This document shows positions 1-7,016 of a stretch of DNA of 7,254 nucleotides, piece after piece. Made by a program: the position numbers and the translations under genes. The notes below the pieces were generated by a model. It worked only from the letters and a program-made list of their open reading frames with translations, did no database searches and had not been told where the DNA came from. Every line of letters starts with the position of its first letter. The stretch's first letter is position 1. The DNA is from an uncultured Burkholderiales bacterium (GTDB lineage: Bacteria > Pseudomonadota > Gammaproteobacteria > Burkholderiales > Burkholderiaceae_C), in assembly GCA_903887655.1 (NCBI GenBank), contig CAISQQ010000219.1:1-7254 (forward strand), in the 5' to 3' direction.

Positions 1-731
1 ACCCCCACGGCATAGGTCTCAAGCGGCCAATAGCGCGATGAGTCCGGTGTCAACACCTCGTCCATCAACACCAACTGATCTTGATCATTCAAGCCGAACT
101 CAAATTTGGTGTCCGCAATGATGATGCCGCGCTGGCGGGCTAGGCGCCGGGCCTCCAGGTAAAGGGCAAGGCTCGTTTCTCGCACTTGCTCGGCCAATTT
201 CGTGCCGATGAGCTCGGCCATCTGAGCGTAGGAGATGTTCTCATCGTGCTCGCCCATGGCGGCCTTGGTGGCGGGGGTGAAAAGCGGCGAGGGCAGCTCA
301 CCGGCGTTTTGTAAGCCCGCGGGGAGCGGCTCTTGGCAGACGGTTTGATGCGCCTGGTACTCGGCCCAAGCACTGCCCGCCATGTAGCCGCGCACCACCG
401 CTTCCACGGGCAAGGGGCGCAAGCGTTGAACCAGCATCGAGCGACCCCTCACTTCGGGGGCCTCCTCGGCACTCACCACCGACTCGGGTGCGAGGTGGGT
501 GAGGTGGTTGGGGCAGATGAAGGCGAGTTGTTTGAACCAAAACAAGGCCATCTGGGTGAGCAAGACGCCTTTGCCAGGAATGGGCTCGGTCATCACCACG
601 TCAAAAGCGCTGATGCGGTCGCTCGCGAGCATGAGCAATTGGTGCTCACCCACCGCGTAGTTGTCCCGCACTTTGCCGCGTGAAACAAGGGGCAAGGACG
701 TTAAGCTGCTGGTGTGGATCGATGGCTTCAT
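1..731 (-). CDS. purC: Phosphoribosylaminoimidazole-succinocarboxamide (SAICAR) synthase, C-terminus cut by window edge
   Basis: This cytosolic enzyme joins CAIR and aspartate, using ATP, to make SAICAR in de novo purine synthesis. The frame reads without a stop from ATG at 731 to the left edge, giving 243 residues. Family motifs in order are GKVRDNY (about residues 19-25), DRISAFD (38-44, ATP/substrate region), VVRGYMAGSAW (about 112-122), MGEHDENIS (about 159-167), ADTKFEFG (about 206-213) and MDEVLTPDSSR (about 224-234). It is already longer than the roughly 237-residue E. coli enzyme with its end missing, so it belongs to the longer (about 300-residue) PurC type; roughly 50-60 residues should lie outside the window. 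ATG 731 is chosen because the conserved N-terminal motif begins about 15-20 residues later. No good Shine-Dalgarno sequence precedes it. It is the most downstream visible gene of the pyk-fba-purC run; purE and purK may follow, which I infer from related genomes. Confidence 0.97.
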   Translation of the reverse strand, partial: MKPSIHTSSLTSLPLVSRGKVRDNYAVGEHQLLMLASDRISAFDVVMTEPIPGKGVLLTQMALFWFKQLAFICPNHLTHLAPESVVSAEEAPEVRGRSMLVQRLRPLPVEAVVRGYMAGSAWAEYQAHQTVCQEPLPAGLQNAGELPSPLFTPATKAAMGEHDENISYAQMAELIGTKLAEQVRETSLALYLEARRLARQRGIIIADTKFEFGLNDQDQLVLMDEVLTPDSSRYWPLETYAVG

Positions 732-814
732 GGGACACTCAAAGGGTGGGGGAACACAACCGGGAGCGTTGAACGGCTAGACAACGGGTCCGGGGACACA
801 AAGCGGCTCAGCAG

Positions 815-874
815 TCATGGGCCGCAAAGCCAGTGAAGGCCATGGAGACCGCCCAAAAGAGAACGCATCACCAT
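815..874 (-). CDS. Possible 19-residue small ORF between fba and purC
   Basis: A short frame (ATG at 874, TGA at 815-817) encodes the peptide MVMRSLLGGLHGLHWLCGP. An AAGGGGA stretch ending 7 bases before the ATG is a plausible ribosome binding site, better than the one seen for purC just downstream. The peptide is hydrophobic, with two GLH steps. I recognise no family. It could be a leader peptide or a chance frame; with no homologue comparison, chance is the more likely reading. Confidence 0.15.
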   Translation of the reverse strand: MVMRSLLGGLHGLHWLCGP

Positions 875-936
875 GGGCACGTCCCCTTGTGTGGTGAGCG
901 CTGGTGACGCCCAAGGAGCCCAGCGCGACAAGGCGC

Positions 937-968
937 GGGTGTGTGGGTGTGCGGGTGTGTTTGTGCGC
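937..968. repeat. GT-rich 8-base tandem repeat downstream of fba
   Basis: On the plus strand three copies of GGGTGTG followed by T or C run head to tail (937-944, 945-952, 953-960), followed by a degenerate copy TTGTGCGC (961-968). The tract lies 15 bases beyond the fba stop codon in the direction of transcription. Read on the minus (RNA-like) strand it is rich in C and A and poor in G. No intrinsic terminator is visible between fba and purC, so a Rho-loading role is possible; that is inference. Confidence 0.7.
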
Positions 969-982
969 TCGGGTTTAGACGC

Positions 983-2047
983 TCAAGCCACCACCTGTGC
1001 GAGGTGACCACTGCTGTATTTGGCGGCCACAAACAGCAAGGACTCGCCTTTGATTTTTTGGCCTTGGCCTTCGCAGCCAAATTGTTGATAGCGCTCGATG
1101 CAGATTTTTTTGGCCGCCAATTTGGCCGGCTTTAAAAACTCTCGCGGGTCAAATTTGCTGGGGTTTTGAGCCATGAATTCGCGCACCGCTGCGGTCATGG
1201 CCAGGCGAATGTCGGTGTCGATGTTGATCTTGCGAACGCCGTGTTTGATCGCTTCTTGAATCTCGGAGACAGGCACGCCATAGGTCTCCTTCATCTCGCC
1301 ACCAAACTCGCGAATTTTGCTAAGCAAGTCTTGTGGCACGCTGGAGCTGCCGTGCATCACCAAGTGGGTGTTGGGAATGCGTTGATGGATTTGTTTGATG
1401 CGATCGATGGCCAAGATGTCGCCAGTGGGCATGCGTGAGAATTTGTAAGCGCCGTGGCTGGTGCCAATGGCGATGGCCAAGGCATCGATTTGGGTGCGTT
1501 TGACAAAATCAGCCGCTTGCTCAGGATCGGTGAGCAGCTGCTCGCGCGAGAGCACGTCCTCAGAGCCGTGGCCGTCTTCTTGGTCGCCTTGCATGGTCTC
1601 CAAGGACCCCAAGCAGCCGAGTTCGCCCTCGACGGTGATGCCTTTTTTGTGGGCCATGGCCACGACTTGACTGGTCACGTCCAAGTTGTAATCGTAGCTC
1701 GCGACGGTTTTACCGTCTTCCTTCAAGCTGCCATCCATCATCACCGATGAAAACCCCAGGTCAATGGCGCCTTGGCACACCAAGGGGCTTTGGCCATGGT
1801 CTTGGTGCATCACCACGGGAATGTGGGGGTAGGTGTCAATGGCCGCTTGGATGAGGTATTTTAAAAACGTCTCGCCCGCGTATTTGCGGGCACCGGCACT
1901 CGCTTGCATGATCACGGGCGAACCCGTTTCTTGGGCGGCTTCCATGATCGCTTGAACTTGCTCAAGATTGTTGACATTGAATGCTGGAAGTCCATAGCCA
2001 TTCGCTGCGGCATGGTCAAGGAGTTCACGCATGGAGACGAGTGCCAT
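983..2047 (-). CDS. fba: Class II fructose-bisphosphate aldolase
   Basis: This zinc-dependent cytosolic enzyme reversibly cleaves fructose-1,6-bisphosphate into dihydroxyacetone phosphate and glyceraldehyde-3-phosphate. Its 354 residues match the longer class II subgroup that includes Calvin-cycle type (CbbA) aldolases. Visible motifs are HQDHG at 81-85 (zinc His and catalytic Asp83), MDGS at 104-107, EGELGCLG at 140-147, GTSHGAYKF at 195-203 (His198, zinc), VMHGSSS at 230-236 (His232, zinc; phosphate loop) and NIDTD at 275-279. All expected residues are present. The start at 2047 is supported by AGGA six bases upstream and by the typical N-terminus. It lies 84 bases downstream of pyk on the same strand. 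The leader (about 2061-2097) is very AT-rich and probably unstructured, which may help ribosome loading. A separate fba promoter in that gap cannot be excluded. Membership in glycolysis or gluconeogenesis is inferred from pyk and pgk nearby; no RuBisCO genes are visible. Confidence 0.97.
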   Translation of the reverse strand: MALVSMRELLDHAAANGYGLPAFNVNNLEQVQAIMEAAQETGSPVIMQASAGARKYAGETFLKYLIQAAIDTYPHIPVVMHQDHGQSPLVCQGAIDLGFSSVMMDGSLKEDGKTVASYDYNLDVTSQVVAMAHKKGITVEGELGCLGSLETMQGDQEDGHGSEDVLSREQLLTDPEQAADFVKRTQIDALAIAIGTSHGAYKFSRMPTGDILAIDRIKQIHQRIPNTHLVMHGSSSVPQDLLSKIREFGGEMKETYGVPVSEIQEAIKHGVRKINIDTDIRLAMTAAVREFMAQNPSKFDPREFLKPAKLAAKKICIERYQQFGCEGQGQKIKGESLLFVAAKYSSGHLAQVVA

Positions 2048-2131
2048 AGGGGGTCCTGATTTGAAAATTAAAAGTAAAAAGAAGGATGAATTTTAAACCT
2101 GAATAAGCCGGGCTTTTACGAGCCCACTTTG

Positions 2132-3583
2132 CTAGCCGACTTTGCAGATTTTGAGCATGTTCGTGCCGCCCGGTGAGCCCATGGGCTCGCCACAGGTGAT
2201 GGCATACACATCGCCTTTTTGCACGATGCCGCGTTTGAGCAAATCACCTTCGGCTTGTTTCAACGCGGTGTCTCGGTCGGTGCTGGTGTCCATGAGCAAG
2301 GGGGTCACGTTGCGAAACAGCGCCATTTTGCGCTGCGTGCTCAGTTTGCTCGTGAGGGCATAAATTGGGATGTGGATGCGGTGTCGGCTCATCCAAAGGG
2401 CGGTCGAGCCTGAATCGGTCAAGGCCACCAAGGCCTTGGCGCCCAAGTGGTGGGCGGTAAAGAGTGCGCCCATGGCGATGGTTTGGTCGATGCGATCAAA
2501 GGTTTTGCCGCTGAAGTCCGCGTCAAGCTCAATTTGCTCGGCCGATTCGGCAGCGAGACAAATTTGTGCCATCTCTTGCACCGTCTCCAAGGGGTATTTC
2601 CCCGCGGCTGTTTCGGCACTCAGCATCACCGCATCCGTGCCATCGAGTACCGCGTTGGCCACATCGCTCACCTCGGCTCGGGTGGGCACGGGCAGCGTGA
2701 TCATGCTCTCCATCATCTGGGTGGCCGTGATGACGAGTTTGTCGTGGGCCTTGGCGCGGCGAATCATGTGTTTTTGCAAGGCCGGCACGGCCGCATTGCC
2801 CACCTCAACGGCCAAGTCCCCGCGCGCGACCATGATGCCGTCGCTGGCTTTGAGGATTTCTTCGAGTTGGGGGATGGCCTCGGCGCGCTCGATTTTGGCA
2901 ATCAAAGCGGGTTTGTATTTGTAGGGGGCGGCAGCGACATTGGCCAATTGGCGAGCGAGCTCCATGTCGGTGGCGGTTTTGGGGAAACTCACGGCCAAAT
3001 AATCGGCTTGAAACCCCATGGCCGTTTTGATGTCCTCCATGTCCTTGGCGGTGAGGGCCGGGGCGGTGAGGCCTCCCCCTTTTTTGTTGATGCCTTTGTT
3101 GTTGGAGAGCACACCACCGACTTGAACGCGCGTGTGCACTTGTTCACCCACGACTTGGGTGACCACCAGCACGATCAAGCCGTCGTTCAAGAGCAACAAG
3201 TCGCCAGCGCTCACGTCTTGGGGCAACTCTTTGTAGTCCAGTCCGACGCCATCGTCATTGCCCAAGGCTTGACGAGAAGCGTCAAGCACAAAGGCCTGGT
3301 CTTTGATCAAGGTGATTTGGCCGTTTTCAAATTTGCCGACGCGAATTTTGGGGCCTTGCAAGTCGGCCATGATGGCAACCTCACAGCCCGCGCGCACGGC
3401 GGCCTCGCGCACCAATCGCGCGCGGTCAATGTGGTCTTGTGCCACGCCATGGGAGAAATTGAGTCGCACCACATTCACGCCCGCGCGAATCATGGCCTCG
3501 AGCATCGCCGGCTCGCTGCAAGCGGGCCCCAAGGTGGCGACAATTTTGGTGGAGCGGTGGAGGGTGTTTTTGTGCAGGGTCAT
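2132..3583 (-). CDS. pyk: Pyruvate kinase
   Basis: This enzyme transfers phosphate from phosphoenolpyruvate to ADP, giving pyruvate and ATP, the last step of glycolysis. With the start at 3583 it has 483 residues, the usual bacterial length. Motifs are STKIVATLGPACS (11-23), RLNFSHG (40-46), ADLQGPKIR (73-81), AKIERAEA (229-236, catalytic Lys230 and metal-binding Glu232), GIMVARGDLAVE (249-260, metal-binding Asp257) and VITATQMMESM (284-294). The ITATQMMESM wording resembles E. coli PykA more than PykF, as far as I recall. The start is uncertain: GAGG lies only two bases before ATG 3583, while ATG 3601 would add six residues. The same frame is open back to 3889, but that extension lacks family similarity. 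It is transcribed toward fba and is divergent from the desaturase gene. Only a weak 5-bp hairpin without a U-tract follows the stop, so read-through into fba is likely. Confidence 0.96.
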   Translation of the reverse strand: MTLHKNTLHRSTKIVATLGPACSEPAMLEAMIRAGVNVVRLNFSHGVAQDHIDRARLVREAAVRAGCEVAIMADLQGPKIRVGKFENGQITLIKDQAFVLDASRQALGNDDGVGLDYKELPQDVSAGDLLLLNDGLIVLVVTQVVGEQVHTRVQVGGVLSNNKGINKKGGGLTAPALTAKDMEDIKTAMGFQADYLAVSFPKTATDMELARQLANVAAAPYKYKPALIAKIERAEAIPQLEEILKASDGIMVARGDLAVEVGNAAVPALQKHMIRRAKAHDKLVITATQMMESMITLPVPTRAEVSDVANAVLDGTDAVMLSAETAAGKYPLETVQEMAQICLAAESAEQIELDADFSGKTFDRIDQTIAMGALFTAHHLGAKALVALTDSGSTALWMSRHRIHIPIYALTSKLSTQRKMALFRNVTPLLMDTSTDRDTALKQAEGDLLKRGIVQKGDVYAITCGEPMGSPGGTNMLKICKVG

Positions 3584-4055
3584 AACCTCGGATTGTCCCA
3601 TGAAAGACCGGGGCCTTGTCACCAGCAGTTGAGCGCTCGCGAAGGTCTCGGTGGCGCTTTGTGCACAAGGACAACAGGCTGACAGCTCGTCGCCCAGTTT
3701 TAGGGCTTGGCTCGGCGCGATGGGCTGAGCGCTGGTGCAGCGCAGGTGGCCAGCCGAGTGCTTGGGTCGTTTGGCGTCGTAAAACCCTGTGAAAATGTAT
3801 AAAACTGAAAACAAAAGAAGTCTTATTGGAGTTGAATGTCCCTGAAATAGAACGATCAATACCAAACAAATTTGGGTTTTGAGGGTCAAGCGTGGATAAT
3901 TGAAGGCTTCCTGAGGTCATGAAGATGGCGTGGGGCTTGCTGTGCCCTGGCCCTTGATGGTCTTGAATTTTCCGCTGAAACAGCGTTGCCGCTGCCCATG
4001 GTCTTCATGCGCGGCCCCCCAATGCTGGTGGCTTGTCCCCTTTGATACGCTTTCG
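3584..4055. other. Divergent intergenic region between pyk and the desaturase gene
   Basis: This is 472 bases with no convincing gene and should hold both divergent promoters. The part from about 3785 to 3905 is clearly AT-richer than the surrounding genes. It contains a candidate plus-strand promoter (listed separately), an inverted repeat CCAAA-N4-TTTGG at 3862-3875, and TATACA on the minus strand (3801 to 3796), which could be a pyk -10 element but lacks a good -35. A perfect 10-base palindrome TTGTGCACAA lies at 3659-3668 in the presumed pyk leader. I can assign no regulator to these sites. Confidence 0.6.
3872..3900 (+). promoter_or_regulatory. Candidate sigma-70 promoter for the desaturase gene
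   Basis: TTGGGT (3872-3877) and GATAAT (3895-3900) are separated by exactly 17 bases. The -10 matches the consensus at five of six positions, while the -35 matches only the TTG. Transcription would begin near 3907, giving a leader of about 150 bases before ATG 4056. The -35 overlaps the right arm of the CCAAA/TTTGG inverted repeat, which would suit a repressor site; that is inference. Confidence 0.35.
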
Positions 4056-5147
4056 ATGAATACACCTGAAATTCCCATTGCCATTGAGCAACCCATGCCC
4101 CACCGAAAAATCATTCGTGAGTGGCTCATCCCGTTGGCTGACAGGAACACGGCCTTGGCGTTGGTGCTCTTGGCGGTCGATTTGTGCATTTGGGCGGCGT
4201 TGATGGCAGGCACCGTGATCTTCGAGTCTTTGTGGCTCAAACTGCTGTGTGCCGTGGTGTGCGGGTTTTGGATCGGTCGACTCTTCATCATCGGTCATGA
4301 TGCTTGTCATCAAAGTCTCACCCCCCACCGCACCTTGAACAAATGGTTGGGTCGGATTGCATTTTTGCCTTCTCTCACCCCGTTTAGCCTGTGGGACATT
4401 GGGCACAATGTGGTGCACCATGGCTATACCAACTTGAAGGGTTTTGATTTTGTTTGGGCCCCCTTGACCCAGACCGAGTACCAATCCATGGGCGCCATAG
4501 AGCGCTTGATGGACCGCATCTACCGCAGTGGTTGGGCTCCAGGTCTTTACTACATGATTGAGATTTGGTGGAACAAAATGTTTTTCCCCAACAAAACCAA
4601 CATGCCCACGCGTCGCCCAATTTTCATCCAAGACAATGTGCTGGTGTCTATTTTTGGGCTGATTTGGCTGGGTGTCACGGCCACTGCGGCGGTGCAAACG
4701 CAGCAGTCGATCGCCCTCATTTGGTGCTTTAGTGTGCTGATCCCCTTCTTATTTTGGTGTGCCATGATTGGCTTTGTGGTCTATGTCCACCACACCCATG
4801 TGAGAGTGTCTTGGCACGATGACCGTGCCGCTTGGTCCAAGGCGCAACCCTTTGTGTCGACCACCGTGCACCTGACCTTCCCTTTCAAAATGGGGACGTT
4901 GATGCACCACATCATGGAGCACACCGCCCACCATGTGGACATGAGCATTCCCTTGTACAAATTGAAACAAGCCCAAAACAAGCTCGAAACCATGCTGCCC
5001 CAACGCATCATTGTGCAGCCGTTTTCCTGGAGTTGGTACTTTGAGACGGCTCGCTGCTGTAAGCTTTATGACTTCACGCTGCGCTGCTGGACCGACTACC
5101 AAGGTCAAGCCACATCAACGCCTGCGCCCTTGCCCCAAGGGAGTTGA
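4056..5147 (+). CDS. Membrane fatty acid desaturase (omega-6/delta-12 type, acyl substrate unknown)
   Basis: This is a member of the integral-membrane di-iron fatty acid desaturase family, which uses oxygen and reducing equivalents to introduce a double bond into an acyl chain. The 363-residue product has all three histidine boxes: HDACH (81-85), HNVVHH (117-122) and HTAHH (289-293), with extra histidines at 245, 246, 248, 284 and 285. Hydrophobic segments are near 33-55, 58-79, 194-212 and 219-245, giving the usual arrangement of two membrane pairs with the boxes on the cytoplasmic side. NLKGFDFVWAPL (126-137) and the C-terminal CKLYDF with a following Trp (335-345) resemble omega-6 type desaturases. 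ATG 4056 is chosen because upstream residues are Cys/Trp-rich and unlike the family; no Shine-Dalgarno sequence is evident, and ATG 4095 is an alternative. It stands alone, opposite in strand to every neighbour. A role in membrane fluidity is inferred; position specificity and electron donor cannot be told. Confidence 0.9.
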   Translation: MNTPEIPIAIEQPMPHRKIIREWLIPLADRNTALALVLLAVDLCIWAALMAGTVIFESLWLKLLCAVVCGFWIGRLFIIGHDACHQSLTPHRTLNKWLGRIAFLPSLTPFSLWDIGHNVVHHGYTNLKGFDFVWAPLTQTEYQSMGAIERLMDRIYRSGWAPGLYYMIEIWWNKMFFPNKTNMPTRRPIFIQDNVLVSIFGLIWLGVTATAAVQTQQSIALIWCFSVLIPFLFWCAMIGFVVYVHHTHVRVSWHDDRAAWSKAQPFVSTTVHLTFPFKMGTLMHHIMEHTAHHVDMSIPLYKLKQAQNKLETMLPQRIIVQPFSWSWYFETARCCKLYDFTLRCWTDYQGQATSTPAPLPQGS

Positions 5148-5207
5148 GGGCCATTGGGGACGGCTGACACCCACTTGTCTCGCTGCTGCAGTTTTTGACA
5201 GACCTTG

Positions 5208-5238
5208 AAAAAAAGCCATCCACAGATGGCTTTTTTTT
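5208..5238. terminator. Bidirectional intrinsic terminator shared by the desaturase gene and pgk
   Basis: A perfect inverted repeat pairs GCCATC (5215-5220) with GATGGC (5225-5230) around a CACA loop. Seven A bases lie to its left (5208-5214) and eight T bases to its right (5231-5238). Each strand therefore gives a GC-containing hairpin followed by a U-run, extendable to 13 paired bases with the A/T arms. It lies 60 bases after the desaturase stop and about 75 bases after the pgk stop, as expected for convergent genes. Confidence 0.93.
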
Positions 5239-5247
5239 GGGGTTTTC

Positions 5248-5275
5248 AAAAGCCAAAAGCCAAAAGCCAAAAGCC
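5248..5275. repeat. Four perfect AAAAGCC tandem repeats next to the terminator
   Basis: The heptamer AAAAGCC occurs four times without interruption (5248-5254, 5255-5261, 5262-5268, 5269-5275), followed by a partial AAA. The same heptamer forms part of the left arm of the adjacent terminator (5211-5217). The block is bracketed by GGGGTTT (5239-5245) and AAACCCC (5276-5282), which are complementary. The array lies in the pgk 3' untranslated region on the minus strand, between the pgk stop and its terminator. Confidence 0.95.
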
Positions 5276-5313
5276 AAACCCCCCAAGATCCTGGCCAGCC
5301 TGGGCGTGCGTGT

Positions 5314-6507
5314 CTAGGGATGTGCGCGCGCTTTGAGCACCTCAAAGGCGGGCAGGGATTTGCCCTCGAGCACTTCTAAAAATGCACCCCCACCGGTGGA
5401 GATGTAGTCGATGTCTTGGGACAAATGGTATTTGGCGATGGCGGCCAAGGTTTCTCCGCCCCCAGCCAGGCTGAAGGCGCTCGAGGCGGCGATGGCCCGG
5501 GCCAAAGACTCGGTGCCGTTGGCAAAGGCATCAAACTCAAACACCCCGATGGGTCCATTCCACACGATGGTGCCAGCCTTGGCCACTTCGTTGACCAGGG
5601 CGGCCGACGTTTGTGGGCCCACATCCAAAATCAGATCGTCGGCTTGCACGTCTTGGGCGAGTTTGATGGTGGCAGGCGCTTGAGCGCTGAAGGACTTGGC
5701 CACCACCACGTCGATGGGGATGGGCACTTGCGCACCTCGGCTTTTCATGAGCGCCATCACCGCTTGGGCTTGCTCGACTTGATCGGGCTCGCACAGACTC
5801 TTGCCAATCGGCAATCCACTGGCGAGCATGAAGGTGTTGGCAATGCCGCCGCCCACGATGAGGTGATCCACTTTGCTGGCCAAAGAGAGCAATATCGACA
5901 GCTTGGTGGAGACCTTCGAGCCCCCCACGATGGCCACCAAGGGGCGTTTCGGCGTGGCCAAGGCTTTGGTGATGGCAACAATCTCAGCGCTCAACAACGG
6001 ACCCGCGCAGGCCACTTTGGCCAACAGGGCCACGCCGTAGGTGCTGGCCTCAGCGCGGTGAGCCGTGCCAAAGGCGTCGTGGACAAAGACATCGCACAAG
6101 GCGGCCATCTGCTGCGACAAATGCGGGTCGTTGGCTTTTTCGCCGACATTGAAGCGACAGTTCTCCAGCATCACCACCTCGCCGGGTTGTACGCGCACGC
6201 CGCCAACCCAGTCTTGGATCAAGGGCACTTCGCGTCCCAGCAAAGCGCCCAGTCGCTCAGCGACTGGGGCGAGTGAGTCTTTGTGCGTCCACTGGCCCTC
6301 TTGGGGCCGCCCCAAGTGGCTGGTGACCATGACCGCAGCACCCGCCTTCAAGGCCATCTCAATGCAGGGGATGGAGGCTTGGATGCGCGTGTCTTCGGTG
6401 ATGTGGCCATTCTCGTCTTGGGGGACATTGAGGTCTGCACGGATGAGCACGCGCTGCTCGCGCACGCGGTCTTGTTGGCAAAGATCGGCAAAGGCAATGA
6501 ATTCCAT
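5314..6507 (-). CDS. pgk: Phosphoglycerate kinase
   Basis: This cytosolic enzyme reversibly transfers phosphate from 1,3-bisphosphoglycerate to ADP, the first ATP-forming step of glycolysis. Its 397 residues are a normal bacterial length. The N-terminal substrate domain shows RADLNVP (23-29), SHLGRP (63-68), LENCRFNVGEKAN (114-126) and HDAFGTAHR (143-151). The C-terminal nucleotide domain shows GGSKVSTK (195-202), NGPIGVFE (317-324), GGGETLAA (349-356) and STGGGAFLE (370-378). Start ATG 6507 gives the usual N-terminus, but a run of C bases rather than a Shine-Dalgarno sequence precedes it. A TAAAAT hexamer on the minus strand (6600 to 6595) could be a -10 element, without a recognisable -35. 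It is 149 bases downstream of azlD and converges on the desaturase gene. In related bacteria pgk usually reads on toward pyk, from recollection; here the desaturase gene and a strong terminator intervene. Confidence 0.97.
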   Translation of the reverse strand: MEFIAFADLCQQDRVREQRVLIRADLNVPQDENGHITEDTRIQASIPCIEMALKAGAAVMVTSHLGRPQEGQWTHKDSLAPVAERLGALLGREVPLIQDWVGGVRVQPGEVVMLENCRFNVGEKANDPHLSQQMAALCDVFVHDAFGTAHRAEASTYGVALLAKVACAGPLLSAEIVAITKALATPKRPLVAIVGGSKVSTKLSILLSLASKVDHLIVGGGIANTFMLASGLPIGKSLCEPDQVEQAQAVMALMKSRGAQVPIPIDVVVAKSFSAQAPATIKLAQDVQADDLILDVGPQTSAALVNEVAKAGTIVWNGPIGVFEFDAFANGTESLARAIAASSAFSLAGGGETLAAIAKYHLSQDIDYISTGGGAFLEVLEGKSLPAFEVLKARAHP

Positions 6508-6656
6508 GGGGGTGTTTAATCTGAAAAGTGAACAAGGGGTTACGAACCGCGAAAGCTTTGGCGCTCAGGGGGTTATGAGACATGAATCCCGCCAATTTTA
6601 GCCGGTGAGGCCAGCCCTCCCTATACCCACGGGGGGGTGTGCCATCCGCTTGGCCA

Positions 6657-7016
6657 TCAGGCCCCGGCCCAGATGTGCAAAGGCAAATAAACCGCCATTC
6701 CAACGACGATGACCCCCAGCAAAGAGGGGTTGCGCTCGCGCAGGAGCACGAAGTAGAGCACGCCGGCCAGACAGGCCATCCAGCGCGCATCAAGCCAGGT
6801 GTGGATCCACTCGCCATGGAGGGTAAAAACCTCCGGGGCAATGACGGCGAGCAAGGCGGCGATGGGTGCGTATTCGAGAGACCTCTCCAACCAGTGGGGC
6901 AGTTTCCACGCTTGGTCTGAGAGCATAAAAAACCCTCGGCTCACCACAGTGATGACGCTCAGACCGAGGATGGCCCAGCCGTTGTCCCATTGAAAACTGA
7001 ACCCGCTCTCCATCAT
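6657..7016 (-). CDS. azlD: AzlD-family small subunit of branched-chain amino acid exporter
   Basis: This is a small integral membrane protein of 119 residues, the typical AzlD length (about 100-120). Four hydrophobic segments can be seen near residues 13-33, 49-66, 75-92 and 99-117. The family-like stretch LERSLEYAPIAAL (43-55) follows the first segment. AzlD is known to work with AzlC in exporting branched-chain amino acids and their analogues; the substrate here is not shown by sequence. ATG 7016 is preferred because AGGA lies nine bases upstream and it gives a four-base ATGA overlap with the preceding gene; a second ATG at 7013 follows at once. The overlap points to translational coupling. 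No clear intrinsic terminator follows before pgk, so some read-through into pgk is possible. Confidence 0.85.
   Translation of the reverse strand: MMESGFSFQWDNGWAILGLSVITVVSRGFFMLSDQAWKLPHWLERSLEYAPIAALLAVIAPEVFTLHGEWIHTWLDARWMACLAGVLYFVLLRERNPSLLGVIVVGMAVYLPLHIWAGA

Noticed and set aside
2110..2125. Hairpin GGGCT-N6-AGCCC just after the pyk stop as an intrinsic terminator
   Set aside because: The stem is only five base pairs and no U-run follows in the direction of transcription, so it is not a credible terminator. It may be a chance or minor processing structure.
2447..3682. 411-codon open frame on the plus strand opposite pyk
   Set aside because: It is rich in His, Gly and Val, has no recognisable motifs, and mirrors the codon structure of the well-supported pyk gene; a typical antisense shadow frame in GC-rich DNA.
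3891..3899. DnaA-box-like TTATCCACG on the minus strand
   Set aside because: It is a single site one base off consensus, with no cluster and no origin genes nearby; it also coincides with the candidate -10 element.
5416..6276. 286-codon open frame on the plus strand opposite pgk
   Set aside because: It has a repetitive Gly/His/Gln composition with no domain signature and lies wholly inside pgk, so it is a shadow frame.
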